A DNA stretch of 64,000 bases from an uncultured Blautia sp. (GTDB lineage Bacteria > Bacillota > Clostridia > Lachnospirales > Lachnospiraceae): the NCBI RefSeq assembly GCF_934371575.1, contig NZ_CAKRNY010000004.1, forward strand, positions 54,931-118,930. Direction: 5' to 3'. Under the pieces are notes generated by a model. That model saw nothing but the letters and a program-made list of their open reading frames with translations. It did not search any database and was not told the DNA's origin. Positions 34,852 to 42,555 of the stretch are shown piece by piece. The number at the start of each line of letters is the position of its first letter. The stretch's first letter is position 1. Both the position numbers and the translations under genes were made by a program.

Positions 34852-35376
34852 TTACACCTCCTCTTCGTCCTCCCCCTCGCTTTCTTCCGTATTGCCATCT
34901 GCCGCATAATCTGGTAAAGGCGTGTCGGAGATACCTGTTAATGTTTTTCGGATTTCTTCGTCAATGATACTGGATATCACTTCTACATTATCCAGCATCT
35001 GAAGCATAGGGGCAAGTTTACTGGGAAGATGAAGCATGTTTTGCGTTACTGTGTTTGCAATATCCCCCCATAAGCGCCGCACGTCCTGTACATCAATTAA
35101 CTGTCCGCGCATTCTGGCAACTTCCAGCTCTGTCTTCTGAGTTTTTACAACTTCGTGCTTGGCTTTTACTTCTTCAAGATCGTATGCGACACTCGATTCC
35201 GTTGCAACGTTATATTCTACCCATTTTTGTACAAAAATAGAGAGGTCGTATTTACCTCCCTCTCCTGCAACAAATAATTTCTTGCCTTCTGGCAAGTCCC
35301 TGTCAATATCGTATAATCGCCTATAGGTGTAGCCTGCTATGGTGGCAAGCTCTTTTTTTGTCATGCTAATGCCCAT
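34852..35376 (-). CDS. Terminase small subunit (Nu1-like)
   Basis: A 174-residue protein. The N-terminal winged helix (TKKELATIAGYTYRRLYDID) would bind cos. A long central helix and an acidic C-terminal tail follow. It overlaps the upstream gene by one base (TAATG) and abuts gpA. Confidence 0.82.
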   Translation of the reverse strand: MGISMTKKELATIAGYTYRRLYDIDRDLPEGKKLFVAGEGGKYDLSIFVQKWVEYNVATESSVAYDLEEVKAKHEVVKTQKTELEVARMRGQLIDVQDVRRLWGDIANTVTQNMLHLPSKLAPMLQMLDNVEVISSIIDEEIRKTLTGISDTPLPDYAADGNTEESEGEDEEEV

Positions 35377-36005
35377 TAGCGGCCACTCCTCATTAACTGC
35401 ATAAATTCATGCTCGGTACGTTTTTCCATATAATCCATGATATCTTTCTGTACATCCGGTTCGCTTCGGTTAAGTGGCATCTGTGGAATTGCAATACCTT
35501 TTACCGGGGCAATTGGAAGCCTTGCTTTTCCCCTTCTGGTAAAAGCAATACCATTTAGCTTCGGCGCGTCAAAATTTCTAAATGGTGGCATTCCGCCGTA
35601 ACTGCTTACATTCGGTGGAAGAACACTCTGTCCAGATTTTACAATTCGCGCTTTCACGCGGTATTTTCTTTTTGTGCTATTCCATCCATGTGCTCCACCG
35701 CTGGCTCTGTATGTCTTACCGATGGTCTTTCTCACGCCTCGAATCGGGATAATGCAGCCAACTCCTCCGACGCCTCCTGCAGTAACTTTAGTTCCTTGAA
35801 TATCGTTAGAAATATCTTTCGGTCTAACATGATATTGCTTTGGAAGGTCTTTTCTCAGGATCTGGCGCACATGACCACCTGTTCTGGAAAAAATTCTGTA
35901 CATTACTCTTTCAAATTGTTCCGGTGTTGCTACCTGTCGAATGCGTTCTATTTCTTCTGCCAGATCAGAAGCATCAATTTCTAGCCTCCATCCTGCGTTT
36001 GCCAT
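35376..36005 (-). CDS. Minor tail protein Z-like (lambda gpZ family)
   Basis: A 209-residue basic protein. VMYRIFSRTGGHVRQILRKDLPKQYHV and the GTKVTAGGVGGVGCIIPIRG loop resemble lambda gpZ/Mu gpG-type tail completion proteins. In lambda Z lies among tail genes, but here it is ahead of the terminase pair, an unusual order. The start follows AGGTGGTATAG. Confidence 0.6.
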   Translation of the reverse strand: MANAGWRLEIDASDLAEEIERIRQVATPEQFERVMYRIFSRTGGHVRQILRKDLPKQYHVRPKDISNDIQGTKVTAGGVGGVGCIIPIRGVRKTIGKTYRASGGAHGWNSTKRKYRVKARIVKSGQSVLPPNVSSYGGMPPFRNFDAPKLNGIAFTRRGKARLPIAPVKGIAIPQMPLNRSEPDVQKDIMDYMEKRTEHEFMQLMRSGR

Positions 36006-36034
36006 CTATACCACCTCTTTTATGGCATAAAAAT

Positions 36035-36062
36035 AGGCAAGTGACGTTTTTATCACTTGCCT
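36035..36062. terminator. Bidirectional terminator between regulator and gpZ
   Basis: A perfect 10-bp stem (AGGCAAGTGA and TCACTTGCCT) with an 8-nt loop; T-runs follow on the minus strand (ATTTTTAT) and weakly on the plus strand. It separates the early/middle transcript from the late structural transcript, so a late promoter should lie between about 36006 and 36034 or be reached by antitermination. Confidence 0.8.
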
Positions 36063-36122
36063 TTCTCATTTATTACATGATATCATATTACAATATTTCA
36101 CTTGTCATTTCAACACATTTTT

Positions 36123-36653
36123 TCAAATATTATGATTTTCTTCTCCAGAAATATTTTCTGTGGGCGAAACATAGCGCTCCTTCCACTCTACGGCAGCCAT
36201 GCAGGTTGCATTTTCAACACACTCTTTTGCTTGCTCCAAGGCGCGACGCGTCATATTTAATTCTTTACGGATTTTTATATCTGGCATATTCCGCATATAT
36301 TTTAAAATTACAAAAGATCTCATACTTGGACTTTTAATGCTGTGAAGAATTTCATTTGCAGCTCTTACGGTGTCTGCATAGGTATTACACATAGTTGCAT
36401 AATCTTCGTCAAGTTCTGCCAATTTAGCAAAAGCTTCATCAAGACCTTTTGCTGTACTGCTGCCTCCGGATGCTCCTTCCAGCCTGGCAGATATATTTAT
36501 CATTCTGTCCTTCTGCCACTGTTGCATATCCTCAATTCGTAATATATCCTGCATAGCATACATTACGCTTGCCAGGATATTAATATCCCTGTTCCAAATC
36601 TGTGTTGATTTCCGCTCTTCGCTAATCGGCACTGGTGTGCTGTTATTTTCCAT
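36123..36653 (-). CDS. ArpU/RinA-like late transcriptional regulator
   Basis: A 176-residue protein. The C-terminal third, SPSMRSFVILKYMRNMPDIKI followed by RKELNMTRRALEQAKE, is a sigma-region-4-like helix-turn-helix as in ArpU/RinA regulators that turn on late genes. It sits immediately before packaging genes, the normal place. The central region is an uncharacterised helical part. Confidence 0.7.
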   Translation of the reverse strand: MENNSTPVPISEERKSTQIWNRDINILASVMYAMQDILRIEDMQQWQKDRMINISARLEGASGGSSTAKGLDEAFAKLAELDEDYATMCNTYADTVRAANEILHSIKSPSMRSFVILKYMRNMPDIKIRKELNMTRRALEQAKECVENATCMAAVEWKERYVSPTENISGEENHNI

Positions 36654-36671
36654 GATATCGTCCCCTCCCCG

Positions 36672-36697
36672 GAAAAGCGCGAGCGCTCGCGCTTTTC
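36672..36697. terminator. Perfect palindrome, copy 2
   Basis: A 26-nt perfect palindrome, GAAAAGCGCGAGC and its complement, sharing 24 nt with 24658-24693. It lies directly after the methyltransferase stop and before the late regulator. Confidence 0.6.
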
Positions 36698-36700
36698 GTT

Positions 36701-37401
36701 TCAGTTATAGCCAATAAAATCAAAAATACTAATCTGTGCCCGAAATTCTTCAAGTCTTTTGGTTGCAGCTTCATACATTTTTCTATCAATTTCAAATCCA
36801 ACATAAGATAAACCATTTTCCTCGTAAGCGATAAGGGAGCTTGCACTCCCCACATGGGTGTCCAGGACTGTCCCCCCCTCCTTTATGTATCGTTGGCATA
36901 TCCAGCGATACAGGTTTACAGGCTTCTGTGTCTGGATGGATGCGTTTTTTCATTCATACTCTTGTTGCCTTGTTGAATCCAGCCCTCGTTTATACTTTTC
37001 CCTTGCTGCATTCCATTCCACATGTACCGGAATAGCCTTACGCTATCGTGGAAACTGCACGCTGCTATTTCGCAATCAGAAAAACTTGAATTGCCGTTGC
37101 ACTTATCCCAGATAATCCTTCCTGGCGGAAAATTGTAATCAAAATAGTTGCAACCCCATATGATCTGATTCTTGGAAACTCTGAATAGTTGATTGAAATA
37201 CTCTTTTGATGGAGGTTTCCATGTGTCCATCTTTTCATATTCAACTCTTTTTACTCCAATTTGGCTTGTCTTGTTTCCATAAAATTTTCTTTTCTCCGGA
37301 CCGGAGAAATACGGTGGATCTACAACAGCCACATCGAAATAATTATCCGGGAAGTTAGGAAGATAGCTCATGCAATTACCGTAAATAAACCGTCGTTCCA
37401 T
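36701..37401 (-). pseudogene. DNA methyltransferase (DPPY type), frameshifted
   Basis: The N-terminal 160 residues hold the catalytic motif VVDPPYFSG and the target-side region. Near 36950 the frame ends early (THPSRHRSL, stop), while another frame carries the expected rest: QKPVNLYRW, SAM motif VLDTHVGSASSLIAY and GLSYVGFEID, ending at TGA 36701. Restoring an HPTQKPV-type junction needs two extra bases removed, one in an A6 run. Slippage on the A6 run could make some full protein. If not restored the enzyme lacks its SAM site. Confidence 0.75.
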
Positions 37402-37403
37402 TT

Positions 37404-37508
37404 TCAGTCCTTCTTGTTTTTATTTTTAATTGCTACTGAACAGTATATGGAACGCGCAATAATACCAATTATAACTCCTAATGCAAATGCTATTAAAATA
37501 TCAATCAT
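37404..37508 (-). CDS. Very small membrane protein
   Basis: A 34-residue protein: MIDILIAFALGVIIGIIARS is one membrane span, then a basic end (KNKNKK). GGAGGAG precedes ATG. It overlaps nothing and sits between two tiny genes. The function is unknown. Confidence 0.5.
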   Translation of the reverse strand: MIDILIAFALGVIIGIIARSIYCSVAIKNKNKKD

Positions 37509-37514
37509 TATTAT

Positions 37515-37601
37515 TCATCTCCTCCAATTCTTCTCAGCTTCCTCGTGGGTGAGAAATACTATTCTTCCAATATCTTCTAAACGGTAGCAACTTTCTCCCA
37601 T
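37515..37601 (-). CDS. Short ORF resembling the C-terminus of a phage protein family
   Basis: A 28-residue ORF reading GRIVFLTHEEAEK near its end, with AGAGGTGAAG upstream. GKTVFLTREEAE-type endings are known from longer (about 100 residue) phage proteins, so this looks like a truncated remnant that kept a ribosome site. Confidence 0.45.
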   Translation of the reverse strand: MGESCYRLEDIGRIVFLTHEEAEKNWRR

Positions 37602-37603
37602 AT

Positions 37604-37963
37604 CTACTTCACCTCTTCAATCTGGGTTTCTACAGTATCTGCGAGCAATAGTATTGATTCAATAACTTTATCTGTTAATGACATTCTGTCTTTGTTATTC
37701 GCAAAATACTTAACGTGAGCTATTGCTTCTCTAAGTTTCTTTTCATCTTCCATTACATCTGATGCTTCCCATAGTTTTATACCGCTTTTATAAGTAATTG
37801 TTTTATCATTATAAAAATTCAACACGTTGGGAATCGGAATATTAATAAGATTTAAGTCACGACCATAAGACCATGTAAATCTTTGTAATTTCGCCATTTT
37901 TAAAAGACTCTCGTATTCTTCCTGTGTTCTCACAAACACGCTCTTTCCTACTAAATCAATCAT
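37604..37963 (-). CDS. Hypothetical early protein
   Basis: A 119-residue protein. Start MIDLVGKSVFVRT overlaps the preceding stop (ATGATTGA) and has GGAGG upstream. The first half is beta-like and the second helical (LREAIAHVKYFANNKDRMSL). No family is recognised. Confidence 0.5.
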   Translation of the reverse strand: MIDLVGKSVFVRTQEEYESLLKMAKLQRFTWSYGRDLNLINIPIPNVLNFYNDKTITYKSGIKLWEASDVMEDEKKLREAIAHVKYFANNKDRMSLTDKVIESILLLADTVETQIEEVK

Positions 37964-38236
37964 CAAAATTTCCTCCTGTGATCTCATCAATGCAATCGTT
38001 CCAGCCGATCTTATAGCTCGGCGGTTTGCCTCCTGCTTTGAAATACTCACCGTTATAAATCCCAGTAACTTTCATTTTCTCCGGCAATGGCTTCAATGGA
38101 CACCAGTCAGGCTTAACACTTGTGTCCTCAATGTGTTCCGACTCCACTTTGCAATACTGCAAAGCAAGCGTAAATCCTCGCAAATAACACGAACGACAGG
38201 ATTCTGGTGTTTCATCACTAATACTGATTTACTCAT
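37956..38236 (-). pseudogene. Cys-containing early protein broken by a one-base deletion
   Basis: The start ATG at 38236 has GGGAGG and reads MSKSVLVMK. The body (ESCRSCYLRGF, then PDWCPLKPLPEK and YKIGWNDCIDEI) lies in a different frame. Adding one A to the AAA after the second Met would join them as MSKSVLVMKTPESC, the usual opening of this phage family. A short downstream TTG/ATG start cannot be excluded. Confidence 0.65.
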
Positions 38237-38253
38237 CTGATTCCTCCCTTTAC

Positions 38254-38685
38254 TTACATCTTAGGTCCTCTAAAAATTACTATCATTGACGGAAATGGTG
38301 CGCTATTCTTGCTGTCTCCGAATTTTAACCTTCCTTTCAAAAATCTGATTTCCGATCTATGATATACGAAATCTTGAAACCATTTCGTATCTGTCCTAGC
38401 TGGCACTAGCAAAACAACCAGTGTGTTCTCTTTGTGCCCTTCCCAATAGCTCTTTTCAACCCATTGATATATTTCTCTTCCGTAGGGCGGGTTGCAAAAC
38501 ACTTGCATCCCCCCCAAATCCTGTATAAGACCATTTTCATTTTTAGTAAAAAATTTCTCACATTTATGATTTTTTTCATCTGCACACGGGTCTAATGTGA
38601 AATTAAACTCTTTATTTAATTCATCAAAAATATATTGTGGTGTAGCCCATTGGTCTGAATTACTGCTAAATAAACTTTTTTCCAT
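38254..38685 (-). CDS. DNA N6-adenine methyltransferase, phage Dam-like
   Basis: A 143-residue protein. Start MEKSLFSSNSDQWATP follows GGGAGTAAAA. It has the family's SDQWATPQYIFDELNKEF opening, LDPCADEKNHKC, and catalytic FCNPPYGREI. These small single-domain enzymes methylate adenine, probably protecting phage DNA from restriction. It is intact, in contrast to the frameshifted enzyme next to it. Confidence 0.88.
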   Translation of the reverse strand: MEKSLFSSNSDQWATPQYIFDELNKEFNFTLDPCADEKNHKCEKFFTKNENGLIQDLGGMQVFCNPPYGREIYQWVEKSYWEGHKENTLVVLLVPARTDTKWFQDFVYHRSEIRFLKGRLKFGDSKNSAPFPSMIVIFRGPKM

Positions 38686-38687
38686 TT

Positions 38688-38771
38688 TTACTCCCTTATT
38701 CTGGCGTTTTCTGTAATAATTCTGGATTCTCCTGTTTGAATGCTTTTTGCCTTGAAAAGAATTTCTCTCAT
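38688..38771 (-). pseudogene. Remnant of a YopX-like gene start
   Basis: A 27-residue ORF, MREILFKAKSIQTGE and on, coupled by ATGA to the upstream gene. MREI(K/L)F(R/K)A is the normal opening of YopX-domain phage proteins of over 120 residues, so this is the first part only, truncated at the methyltransferase start. Confidence 0.45.
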
Positions 38772-39037
38772 TCGTTTTCACCATCCTCCACTTGTCCCGA
38801 TTCTTCTAACCAATTTTCAACACATGGTAGACAAATATAGCAGCTGCACCAACCTTGTCCTTCTACTATTGCTTTTTGGTTTAACATTCTTTCGCCTTTG
38901 GGTATCTGTTTTTCGCATACGCAGCATAAATGAGAAGCCCTTATTTTTACGATTTTTTCTGTCAGATTTGATTCCGAACCATCCATATCCCCTGCGAATA
39001 TCTGACTATCAATATACATTTCTTCTGGATATTTCAA
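38768..39037 (-). CDS. Cys-rich putative zinc protein
   Basis: An 89-residue protein with CCVCEKQIPKGERM and CSCYICLPCVENW: paired cysteines in the layout of a treble-clef or PARP-like finger. The tail is acidic. It is coupled to the following remnant. The function is unknown. Confidence 0.5.
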   Translation of the reverse strand: MKYPEEMYIDSQIFAGDMDGSESNLTEKIVKIRASHLCCVCEKQIPKGERMLNQKAIVEGQGWCSCYICLPCVENWLEESGQVEDGENE

Positions 39038-39071
39038 TCAACTCCATCTCCTTCCATTTATTGCAAATTCC

Positions 39072-39461
39072 TTAATCTTCCTTATATGGTTCTGGAAGTG
39101 GTTGCCATGCCGTAATCTCAATCCAATCATAATTGCTATCAAGATAATATCCGTCACAATCAATAAAGCTCGTATCTTGCCATGTTGTTTCTCCGTTAGT
39201 AACCAATATTTCTTTTCCATCATCTGGCATTTTGCAGTCAAGTATATAATGTGTATCTTTTGAAATAGATTCTTCTGCACGTTCTTTTTCTGATATCTGA
39301 TGATATTTTACTGGAATCCAACCATTTTCTTTCTCGGCGTGATCCAGATCATTCAAAAGAGTATTCACAATGTCTAGCGAGCTCCCAGGCAATCCTTCCT
39401 TGTACATCGTCTGTTTCTGAAGTTCCTGTTTGTACTGCAATAATCTTTCTTTTATCCTCAT
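39072..39461 (-). CDS. DUF551-like protein
   Basis: A 129-residue protein. The motif pair WIPV and ITAWQPLPEPY with LVTNGETTWQ in between is the DUF551 signature. Start MRIKERLLQY is chosen because AAGGCG precedes it. DUF551 proteins are common in phages and have no settled function. Confidence 0.65.
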   Translation of the reverse strand: MRIKERLLQYKQELQKQTMYKEGLPGSSLDIVNTLLNDLDHAEKENGWIPVKYHQISEKERAEESISKDTHYILDCKMPDDGKEILVTNGETTWQDTSFIDCDGYYLDSNYDWIEITAWQPLPEPYKED

Positions 39462-39477
39462 TCTTATCGCCTTTTCT

Positions 39478-40380
39478 TTATATATAATCTTCAAATCGAA
39501 GTACACTATCAAATACTGCCCTCATATTTACCCACCGTTGTAATCTCCTGACTGGATCAGACGGCTTTGTGTTTTGCTTGTTGTATATCATCACATACGG
39601 CCAATATCCTAAATCTCTAAGTGTGTATATCCTTTCCAGATCTTGTTCAATCGTCGTGTTGAAATTTACAAGCACATACACCGGAAGTTTCCGCTTATCC
39701 CATCCAAGTATTTCTTTTACCTCCTTAAACTTTGGAAGAATAACCTCTCTGTCTTCGTATCTATCCCAGGCAAAATGTACTTGCTTCACTTTTATTTGCT
39801 TTAAATGCTCTGTTTTTTCAGCATCCATGATTCGGATATCACAGCCTTGTGAAAAATCTACCCATGCCTTGCTTTCTATCAGTTGAATAGACAACTCTTT
39901 CCATGCTTTGCAGGCAAACATGTTAGGATCAAGTAAAACTATGTTTTTCTGTCCATTCCAAAATTCACTTAGATTAGCGACTTTTACACTTTTCTGCCCT
40001 TCTTTATCCTTGACTATGCAGAAATTGCATCCTCTAGGACACCCTCTTGTTAGAAATCCATAAGCGGTATTTCGGAACTGTGGATACAGTTCATAGTCTG
40101 GATAAATATGCTCAATCTCTTCTGGTAGTTTTTCACCGCCAGATGGGTAATTATATCCGGTTCCTCCCTTAATAATTTCTTTTCCACATACAGGATGTGG
40201 ATAATCCGGCGTGAAAGTGAAAACTTTACTCATAAAAACCTTATCCGGTGGCGTATGCCAATCAGTGAGTGGATCGTACCAGGCTACATCATTTTCTCTA
40301 TTCTTGTAGTAAGCTGATATTTTCATCAATGGGATGTTTGGAAAATTATGCCCATCAACGTCAATAAGTCTTATTCTCAT
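39478..40380 (-). CDS. Phage-encoded radical SAM protein
   Basis: A 300-residue protein. The iron-sulfur motif GCPRGCNFCIVK (C-x3-C-x2-C) lies near residue 117. The N-terminus is like the B12-binding-type region of related radical SAM proteins (RLIDVDGHNFPNIPLMKISAY, split at residue 20), but no cobalamin-binding DxHxxG is seen. A later barrel part includes SQGCDIRI and QVHFAWDRYED. Start overlaps the previous gene by 4 bp. The reaction is unknown. Modification of DNA, tRNA or nucleotides is a guess. Confidence 0.8.
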   Translation of the reverse strand: MRIRLIDVDGHNFPNIPLMKISAYYKNRENDVAWYDPLTDWHTPPDKVFMSKVFTFTPDYPHPVCGKEIIKGGTGYNYPSGGEKLPEEIEHIYPDYELYPQFRNTAYGFLTRGCPRGCNFCIVKDKEGQKSVKVANLSEFWNGQKNIVLLDPNMFACKAWKELSIQLIESKAWVDFSQGCDIRIMDAEKTEHLKQIKVKQVHFAWDRYEDREVILPKFKEVKEILGWDKRKLPVYVLVNFNTTIEQDLERIYTLRDLGYWPYVMIYNKQNTKPSDPVRRLQRWVNMRAVFDSVLRFEDYI

Positions 40381-40607
40381 TCCATGCCTCTCATCATCAA
40401 CATAAGCTTCTCATAACTCGGACAAATTCTTGTTCCGTCAAAAGTATCTTTCAGCAAAATGCAATGAGGATATAGTTTTACAACTTCATACAGGTATGTA
40501 GTTCCGTTCTCCCCTGGTTCTGAATATTTGATCCGTTTTCCAGGCTTTAGATCATATCCTTTTGTAAGATACGCCTTTAATCCATATCTGTTTATAGGCT
40601 TCTTCAT
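40377..40607 (-). CDS. Hypothetical small protein
   Basis: A 76-residue protein; ATG at 40607 overlaps the upstream TGA. It has a beta-rich centre (TTYLYEVVKLYPHCILLKDT). Family unrecognised. Coupled to the radical SAM gene, so possibly its partner. Confidence 0.5.
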   Translation of the reverse strand: MKKPINRYGLKAYLTKGYDLKPGKRIKYSEPGENGTTYLYEVVKLYPHCILLKDTFDGTRICPSYEKLMLMMRGME

Positions 40608-40831
40608 CCCTCCTGGGCTCCTTTCGTCAATGCGCATAATGTACATAATGCCTTTACGCCTTGCTTAGCTTCCAAATCTGCCATTCCCGGTACTTTCCAA
40701 CAAGGTTTCCTGCACTCCGGGCATGTAGTTAATTGCCAGCCGCTTTTCCCGGCTGGTACATTTGAAAGTAACGGCATACACACATATCCGCCTCTCTCCG
40801 TTGATCGTCTCGGCCATATTTTAGCTCTCAT
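40604..40831 (-). CDS. Small zinc-finger-like protein
   Basis: A 75-residue protein with CPECRKPCW and CTLCAL, likely one zinc site. The basic N-terminus RAKIWPRRSTERGG suggests nucleic-acid binding. The function is unknown. Confidence 0.5.
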   Translation of the reverse strand: MRAKIWPRRSTERGGYVCMPLLSNVPAGKSGWQLTTCPECRKPCWKVPGMADLEAKQGVKALCTLCALTKGAQEG

Positions 40832-40840
40832 AGTTTTTCC

Positions 40841-40990
40841 TCACTTCACTTTCAGGAATCTGGACATATAGTGTTCTTTCCAGTTTGGCTGCCATTTGCT
40901 GCAGCGATCATCATCTTCTACCAGGATCCCTTTGCGATCGCATAAACCGTCCTCGTTGTCTTTGCAGGTCTTACAGGTTTTGTCGTCCAT
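40841..40990 (-). CDS. Small Cys-rich phage protein
   Basis: A 49-residue ORF with GGAGGGAAAATAG before ATG. CKTCKDNEDGLCDRKG and CSKWQPNW form a common small phage motif, with four Cys. The function is unknown. Confidence 0.55.
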   Translation of the reverse strand: MDDKTCKTCKDNEDGLCDRKGILVEDDDRCSKWQPNWKEHYMSRFLKVK

Positions 40991-41656
40991 CTATTTTCCC
41001 TCCATGGTTATCTTCTGTCCGCACCATTTGCAGTAGCCGGCAAAAACATCGCTGTCGGTTAAAGGACTTCCGCACTCCGGGCACTCATATTTTTCATTTG
41101 GAATTACAGGGCAAATCTTAATTACCTTTTGGGGTTCTTCTTTATCCTCGCATTCTGCCAACTTTTCGCAAACTTTCTCTAAAAATTCACAATCATCCTT
41201 AGCGCATTGCAGTCCGTTGCAGGGATCATTGAAGCATTCAGGAAAGTAAGCTCGTTCACGTTTATTTCTTTTAGTCAATCTCTCTGTTACTTTTTCTGGC
41301 ATGTTTGTTGTCTTGCGTTCTCTGCTAATTAATTCTTCAATCTCATGTCCTATCGGTTTCCAGAGATGTAGGCAATTTTCCACAAAATTCACATAATCCG
41401 TTTTCTTCGGGTGGATCTGGTATGCCTCCTCATCGTCTTTAAAGAAAACATCCTTCAAAACACACATATCGTTCCATGATGGTATGTTAAATTTCTTTTT
41501 CGGAGATACTGACACATGCTCGTATCCATCTGCGCATTCCCATGCAACGCTGCACATTCCGCAATCTGGTAGCTTAATCATTCCTGTGTGCATGTACAGT
41601 ATTTGTTTATAATTCCAAATTCTTGGATCTTTTAAAATATCTTGGAGTCCCTTCAT
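40991..41656 (-). CDS. Fusion of two phage domains with a C-terminal zinc ribbon
   Basis: A 221-residue protein. Residues 1-110 have the pattern YEHVSVSPKKKFNIPSWNDMC and CLHLWKPIG, a small phage domain usually encoded alone. From residue 120 MPEKVTERLTKRNKRE opens what is normally a separate protein, ending with zinc ribbon CPECGSPL and YCKWCGQK. The in-frame junction suggests gene fusion. The function of either half is unknown. Confidence 0.55.
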   Translation of the reverse strand: MKGLQDILKDPRIWNYKQILYMHTGMIKLPDCGMCSVAWECADGYEHVSVSPKKKFNIPSWNDMCVLKDVFFKDDEEAYQIHPKKTDYVNFVENCLHLWKPIGHEIEELISRERKTTNMPEKVTERLTKRNKRERAYFPECFNDPCNGLQCAKDDCEFLEKVCEKLAECEDKEEPQKVIKICPVIPNEKYECPECGSPLTDSDVFAGYCKWCGQKITMEGK

Positions 41657-41681
41657 TTATCCACCTCGTCAGCCTTTCCAT

Positions 41682-42362
41682 CTAATCAATCTTTTTCACA
41701 AATTCACAACTAAGCAATCTCGCAGACGCCAGCATTACAGTTAATTCATCTGCATTATTAATTTCAACACCTCTTCCACAACCAAATTCATCAAACATGT
41801 AAATCTCAGAATTTTTAATAATTCCATAGAAAAAATTGTCTTCGTCGGAGTCATCGTCTAGGGCCTCCCTGATATCATCCTCCATATCTTTTATGAGATC
41901 GTACATCGGCATATTGTTTGTATGATACTCGATAACCACTCTTGAGGTAAGTCCATTAGCGGCAAATAAAAGCTCATATCTGCATTTGTAATTTCCGTTT
42001 ATGCAATATCCGCGATCAATGCCATTTTCAATTTCAGTTGGTTCATTTTTGCTGCTTTCCACAATGTCGTACATCAAATAATAATCAATTACCTCTTTGA
42101 TACCGGTTTCCGTATAAACCTCATGTCTCTTTTCTCTAGCGCAATCGCACTTTTTGTATGTATCGAAATACATTGTATTTCCAGCTTCATTGTCTTTTCT
42201 GAAACAAGACTCGTATACTTCGTTCTCTATATCATATCGTCCAATGTGTTCTCCGTAACTGTCTGGCACGATTTTCCCGCTGAGTTCCAGTGTAATTTTG
42301 TTTGGGACTAAACCATTCCCTATATTTGATAAATCCTCTCTTGCAATTGCAGTTATTCTCAT
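41682..42362 (-). CDS. Hypothetical early protein
   Basis: A 226-residue acidic soluble protein with CDCAREKRHE at residue 75 and an acidic stretch (EALDDDSDEDNFF). AGAGGTG precedes ATG. It is unrecognised and not obviously an enzyme. Confidence 0.5.
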   Translation of the reverse strand: MRITAIAREDLSNIGNGLVPNKITLELSGKIVPDSYGEHIGRYDIENEVYESCFRKDNEAGNTMYFDTYKKCDCAREKRHEVYTETGIKEVIDYYLMYDIVESSKNEPTEIENGIDRGYCINGNYKCRYELLFAANGLTSRVVIEYHTNNMPMYDLIKDMEDDIREALDDDSDEDNFFYGIIKNSEIYMFDEFGCGRGVEINNADELTVMLASARLLSCEFVKKID

Positions 42363-42363
42363 T

Positions 42364-42555
42364 TTATTTCACCTCTTCTATCCTTTCTTCCGGATCTTCC
42401 GAATAGTAAAAGCAATCTCCTGTACAATGTCTCTCTCCTATGGGGCATTCTTCCAGATTTAGCGGACTCCTGTGTTTTTCGTCTGCAAGACAAAAATTAT
42501 CATCTGGCAAGCAATATGCCTTAACGCCATCCTGTATCATGTCAAGCATCTTCAT
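42364..42555 (-). CDS. Small Cys-rich protein
   Basis: A 63-residue protein overlapping the upstream gene by 14 bp. It has five cysteines (CLPDDNFC, CPIGERHCTGDC). The function is unknown; probably a metal-binding accessory. Confidence 0.5.
   Translation of the reverse strand: MKMLDMIQDGVKAYCLPDDNFCLADEKHRSPLNLEECPIGERHCTGDCFYYSEDPEERIEEVK

Noticed and set aside
36006..36122. cos site near the small terminase gene
   Set aside because: Expected for a gpA-type terminase, but no convincing paired binding sites or symmetric nick site could be identified by eye.
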